Notes under the pieces: model-generated
The model's input: the letters and a program-made list of their open reading frames with translations, nothing else
Database searches by the model: none
What the model was told of the DNA's origin: nothing
DNA from: an uncultured Oscillospiraceae bacterium
Lineage (GTDB): Bacteria; Bacillota; Clostridia; Oscillospirales; Oscillospiraceae
NCBI GenBank assembly: GCA_949841465.1
Contig: CATKZW010000004.1
Span: 49,315-113,314 of the forward strand
Direction: 5' to 3'
DNA: 64,000 bases
Part shown: positions 61,837 through 64,000 of the stretch, piece after piece
How the letters are laid out: every line of letters starts with the position of its first letter
How positions within the stretch are numbered: the first letter of the stretch is position 1
Position numbers and translations under genes: made by a program

Positions 61837-62097
61837 TTACTTGAAGTTCTCCTTCATCTTCTGGATGAGCTTTGCCCCCTCCGGGTCCTGCATGAGGCGG
61901 CGGATGGCGTCGGTGAGTTGGGCGGTGTCCCCCTTGGCGGCCCGTTCCGCCGCCGACTCCAGATTCCCGGTGCTCTGGCTGAGCAGGGAGAATATCCGCT
62001 GGGTTTCCGGCGCGTCCCGGAGCTTTTCCAGCTTGGATGGGTCCTTCATAAGGCTGGCGGCCTCTTTTCCTTTGAGAAGTTCGTCAAAATTCGGCAT
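61837..62097 (-). CDS. Small helical hypothetical protein
   Basis: The 86-aa highly charged, all-helical protein (KGKEAASLMKDPSKLEKL, AKGDTAQLTDAIRRLMQDPEGAKLIQKMKENFK) has no Cys and no membrane segment. GAGGGATC precedes ATG 62097. It starts the three-gene minus-strand unit, 33 bp before the 172-aa gene. No function is known to me. Confidence 0.65.
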   Translation of the reverse strand: MPNFDELLKGKEAASLMKDPSKLEKLRDAPETQRIFSLLSQSTGNLESAAERAAKGDTAQLTDAIRRLMQDPEGAKLIQKMKENFK

Positions 62098-62141
62098 AGG
62101 TGATCCCTCCGTTCACTGTCAGTATATGTTGGTGAGGAGGA

Positions 62142-62612
62142 ATGGTGAACTATATGAAGATTTTAGTATGTTCAGATTCTCACGGCCGGCTTGGTCTCAT
62201 GCTGGACGCCATGGAGAAGGAGCGCCCCCAGCGGGTATTCTTCCTGGGGGACTGCTACCGGGACGGTCAGGCTCTGGCGGACGCCTACCCGGACGTTCCC
62301 ATGGAGCTGGTCAAGGGCAACTGCGATTGGGACAAGGCCCCGGAGGAGCTCGTGGTGGAGGCGGGGGGCGTGAAGTTCCTGCTCACCCACGGCCACCGGT
62401 ATTATGTGAAGAGCGGCACCGACCAGCTGGCTCGGGCGGCACGGGAGAAGGGCGTGGACGTGGCCTGCTTCGGCCACACCCACGACGCGCTGAATATGCC
62501 CGACCGGGGGGTTCTGCTGTTTAACCCCGGCAGTGCCGGAGGGGTGCACGCCCGGGCGGGCTACGGCGTCATCGTGGTCAGCGGGGGAATATACCGGGCG
62601 GATCTGAGATAA
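62142..62612 (+). CDS. YfcE/MJ0936-family metallophosphoesterase
   Basis: About 156 aa. Metal-binding motifs: CSDSHGR (about 10-16), FLGDCYRDG, VKGNCDW (GNC/H-type), LTHGHRYYV and FGHTHDA (about 109-115), then LLFNPGSAG. Family members hydrolyse phosphodiesters. The exact start is uncertain: GAGGAGG ends 1 nt before ATG 62142, 4 nt before GTG 62145 and 13 nt before ATG 62154, so GTG 62145 is quite possible. It is divergent from the three-gene unit. Confidence 0.92.
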   Translation: MVNYMKILVCSDSHGRLGLMLDAMEKERPQRVFFLGDCYRDGQALADAYPDVPMELVKGNCDWDKAPEELVVEAGGVKFLLTHGHRYYVKSGTDQLARAAREKGVDVACFGHTHDALNMPDRGVLLFNPGSAGGVHARAGYGVIVVSGGIYRADLR

Positions 62613-62680
62613 GCTGTGCGCATCGGTCTGGCTGCCCTGACGGGGTGAGGACCTGGCGTATCCTGAATTTTGCGAAGCAA

Positions 62681-62720
62681 AATTCCCGGCGCGAATGCAA
62701 TTCGCGCCGGGAATTTTTTT
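62681..62720. terminator. Bidirectional terminator between yfcE-like and DUF378 genes
   Basis: AATTCCCGGCGCGAAT pairs with ATTCGCGCCGGGAATT across a short loop, followed by TTTTTTT. The right end contains the stop codon of the minus-strand gene. Confidence 0.9.
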
Positions 62721-62937
62721 AAGCATGGCTCTGTCGGGTGTGGGTTTCCTCGGTCCGGAACAGCATGGTCAGGCACCACAGGGCCGCCAGGCCCACGATG
62801 GTGTAGATGATCCGGGCCAGCCAGGTGCCGGAGCCGCCGGAGATGAAGGCCACCAGGTCCAGATTGAACAGCCCGATGCACCCCCAGTTCAGCCCGCCGA
62901 TGATGGCAAGCGCCAAGGCAATCTTATCCAGGAACAC
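62719..62937 (-). CDS. DUF378 family small membrane protein
   Basis: The 72-aa protein has two membrane helices (about 5-28 and 40-62) with the DUF378 signature ALAIIGGLNWGCIGLFNLDLVAF and IIYTIVGLAALW. Function unknown. AAAGGAGG precedes ATG 62937. Its stop codon lies within the shared terminator. Confidence 0.92.
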   Translation of the reverse strand: MFLDKIALALAIIGGLNWGCIGLFNLDLVAFISGGSGTWLARIIYTIVGLAALWCLTMLFRTEETHTRQSHA

Positions 62938-63060
62938 GGTACAAACCTCCTTTGACCGGGGGAGCGTTTCCGCGCTCCGCCCGTTTTATGGTTACGGAAG
63001 TAGTTTGCGCCCTGTCAGAATTGCTATGCTGGAAATTTTTTTCGACAGCTTTGCCGTTTT

Positions 63061-64000
63061 TCACTCAGAGGTGACAGTCTGGCCGGTGGGAGTGATACAT
63101 ACGTAGCTCTTGCCGCGGCCCAGGGTCAGGGGCTCGCCGCTCTCGGTGAAGTAGCGGAACTGGTCGTCGGGGCCGCCTTTTTCCCATTTGATGGGGAGCA
63201 TCCTCCCGCCGCAGGCGTACCAGCCCCTGCCGGAGCTCAGATCCACCCGGATCCGGCCCGCGTCGTCCAGCACCACGATGTTGGTTTGGAGCACCAGCAC
63301 GTTGGTGACGGCCACCTGGCTGTTGTCGTTGCCGTCTATGTAGGGCGCGCCGTACTCCTCCACCAGATAGAGGCCGCTGCCGGCGTCATAGCGGAACACG
63401 CCGGTCTTGTAGGTGGAGAAGGGGACGGTGACGGTGACGGCGCTGGTGCCGCCCGGGGGAGTGCCGTCGTCGGCGAAGGTCATCTCGTAGACATAGCCGT
63501 CGCTGTGCAGCTCCAGGCTGCGGGAGGTCAGCATGGCGGTGATGGCCTCGCCGGAGGTGAGCAGGGAGTGCTCATAGTCGTAGTGGTATCCGGCGATGCG
63601 GTCCCGGTCCCGCCAGAACATGCCGGCGTCGGCGCTGGAATAGTAGCCCTGGACCCCGTCCACGGTGAACAGGCCCTTATTGTTTTTCGTGTTGTAGAAC
63701 TCCGGGCTGCCGCCGGCGTGGATGAACACCGCGTCGTGGCTCTGGGCGATCTCCCAGTAGTACTGCCGGGCGGAGCGCACCGAGCCCACCAGGCCCAGCC
63801 GAGACGGGTCCTGATACACCGCCATCATCCGCGTAATGCCGCCTTCGGCCGGCACCTCGTAGATGATGTCCGCCTGGCCGTTGCCCTGCTGGGGCAGGGC
63901 GGCTTTCAGATTGTTGAGCATGATGGCGACGGGCCGCATGCTGGAGAGGTCCTCGTCGCAGGGCAGGCCGGTGAGGGGATGGTAGAAGGGGACGGGCGTG
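63061..64000 (-). CDS. DUF3048 (YerB-like) protein, N-terminus outside window
   Basis: The frame is open to the right edge, so the N-terminus, likely with a lipoprotein signal, is missing. Visible motifs: HPLTGLP (just before the edge), RPVAIMLNN, ADIIYEVPAEGGITRMMAVYQ, VGSVRSARQYYWEIA and HAGGSPEF, all typical of DUF3048/YerB. The C-terminal half has the partner DUF3048_C fold with WEKGGPDDQFRYFTESGEPLTLGRGKSYVCI. Function unknown; members are secreted lipoproteins in Firmicutes. Confidence 0.93.
   Translation of the reverse strand, partial: TPVPFYHPLTGLPCDEDLSSMRPVAIMLNNLKAALPQQGNGQADIIYEVPAEGGITRMMAVYQDPSRLGLVGSVRSARQYYWEIAQSHDAVFIHAGGSPEFYNTKNNKGLFTVDGVQGYYSSADAGMFWRDRDRIAGYHYDYEHSLLTSGEAITAMLTSRSLELHSDGYVYEMTFADDGTPPGGTSAVTVTVPFSTYKTGVFRYDAGSGLYLVEEYGAPYIDGNDNSQVAVTNVLVLQTNIVVLDDAGRIRVDLSSGRGWYACGGRMLPIKWEKGGPDDQFRYFTESGEPLTLGRGKSYVCITPTGQTVTSE

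Overview
The window is chromosomal DNA from a GC-rich, endospore-lineage Firmicute, most likely a gut Clostridium of the order Oscillospirales (Flavonifractor/Lawsonibacter/Dysosmobacter-like). The evidence is strong Shine-Dalgarno sites, TTGACA-17-TATAAT promoters, the sporulation genes spoIIGA and sigE with part of sigG, an FtsEX/PcsB-type wall-hydrolase cluster, a LysM-GH18 spore-type hydrolase, rubrerythrin, and codon use dominated by G/C-ending codons. No rRNA, tRNA, CRISPR array, insertion sequence or prophage was recognised.

Layout. 1-2.3 kb: the end of homoserine dehydrogenase and aspartokinase. 2.3-5.8 kb: a MogA/MoaB protein and a TetM-like GTPase fused to an NYN domain. 6-9 kb: RpiR regulator with nagB-nagA. 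9-11.7 kb: a DUF4830-like membrane protein, rsuA and a PucR/CdaR-type regulator. 11.8-16.1 kb: ftsE-ftsX-M23 peptidase-S41 protease. 16.2-17.8 kb: LysM-GH18 protein and a small zinc-ribbon protein. 17.9-19.1 kb: two opposed candidate small RNAs, a hypothetical membrane protein and a 9 x 29-bp tandem repeat. 19.1-21.4 kb: the pseudouridine operon psuK-psuG. 21.4-21.9 kb: repeat-rich spacer.

21.9-35.3 kb, all on the minus strand, is the main accessory island. It is an apparently complete type 4 BREX phage-defence operon (brxP, brxC, pglZ, brxL). It also holds an unrecognised 508-aa first gene, a 67-aa Cys-rich protein between pglZ and brxL, and a terminal cysteine desulfurase. There is no methyltransferase. 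A PAPS-reductase/4Fe-4S protein together with a cysteine desulfurase suggests sulfur-based rather than methyl-based self marking (inference). The island is visibly lower in G+C than its surroundings and has its own promoter.

35.4-37.2 kb: an ECF sigma factor without a canonical start codon at the expected place, and its anti-sigma-like partner. 37.2-42.7 kb: nth, glyA, rubrerythrin, rarA, a DUF951 protein and hisC. 42.7-47.4 kb: spoIIGA-sigE, a second ECF sigma/anti-sigma pair with an ECF-like promoter, a protein with homing-endonuclease-associated-like repeats, and a sharply truncated, inverted sigG that keeps a forespore-type promoter. 47.4-64 kb: smc, zinc-ribbon protein, ftsY, rdgB, yhbY, a fused nadD-yqeK, an LCP wall-assembly protein, rsfS, trpS, tagO/wecA-like and wecB genes, a convergent three-gene cluster of low-complexity proteins, a YfcE phosphodiesterase, a DUF378 protein and a partial DUF3048 lipoprotein.
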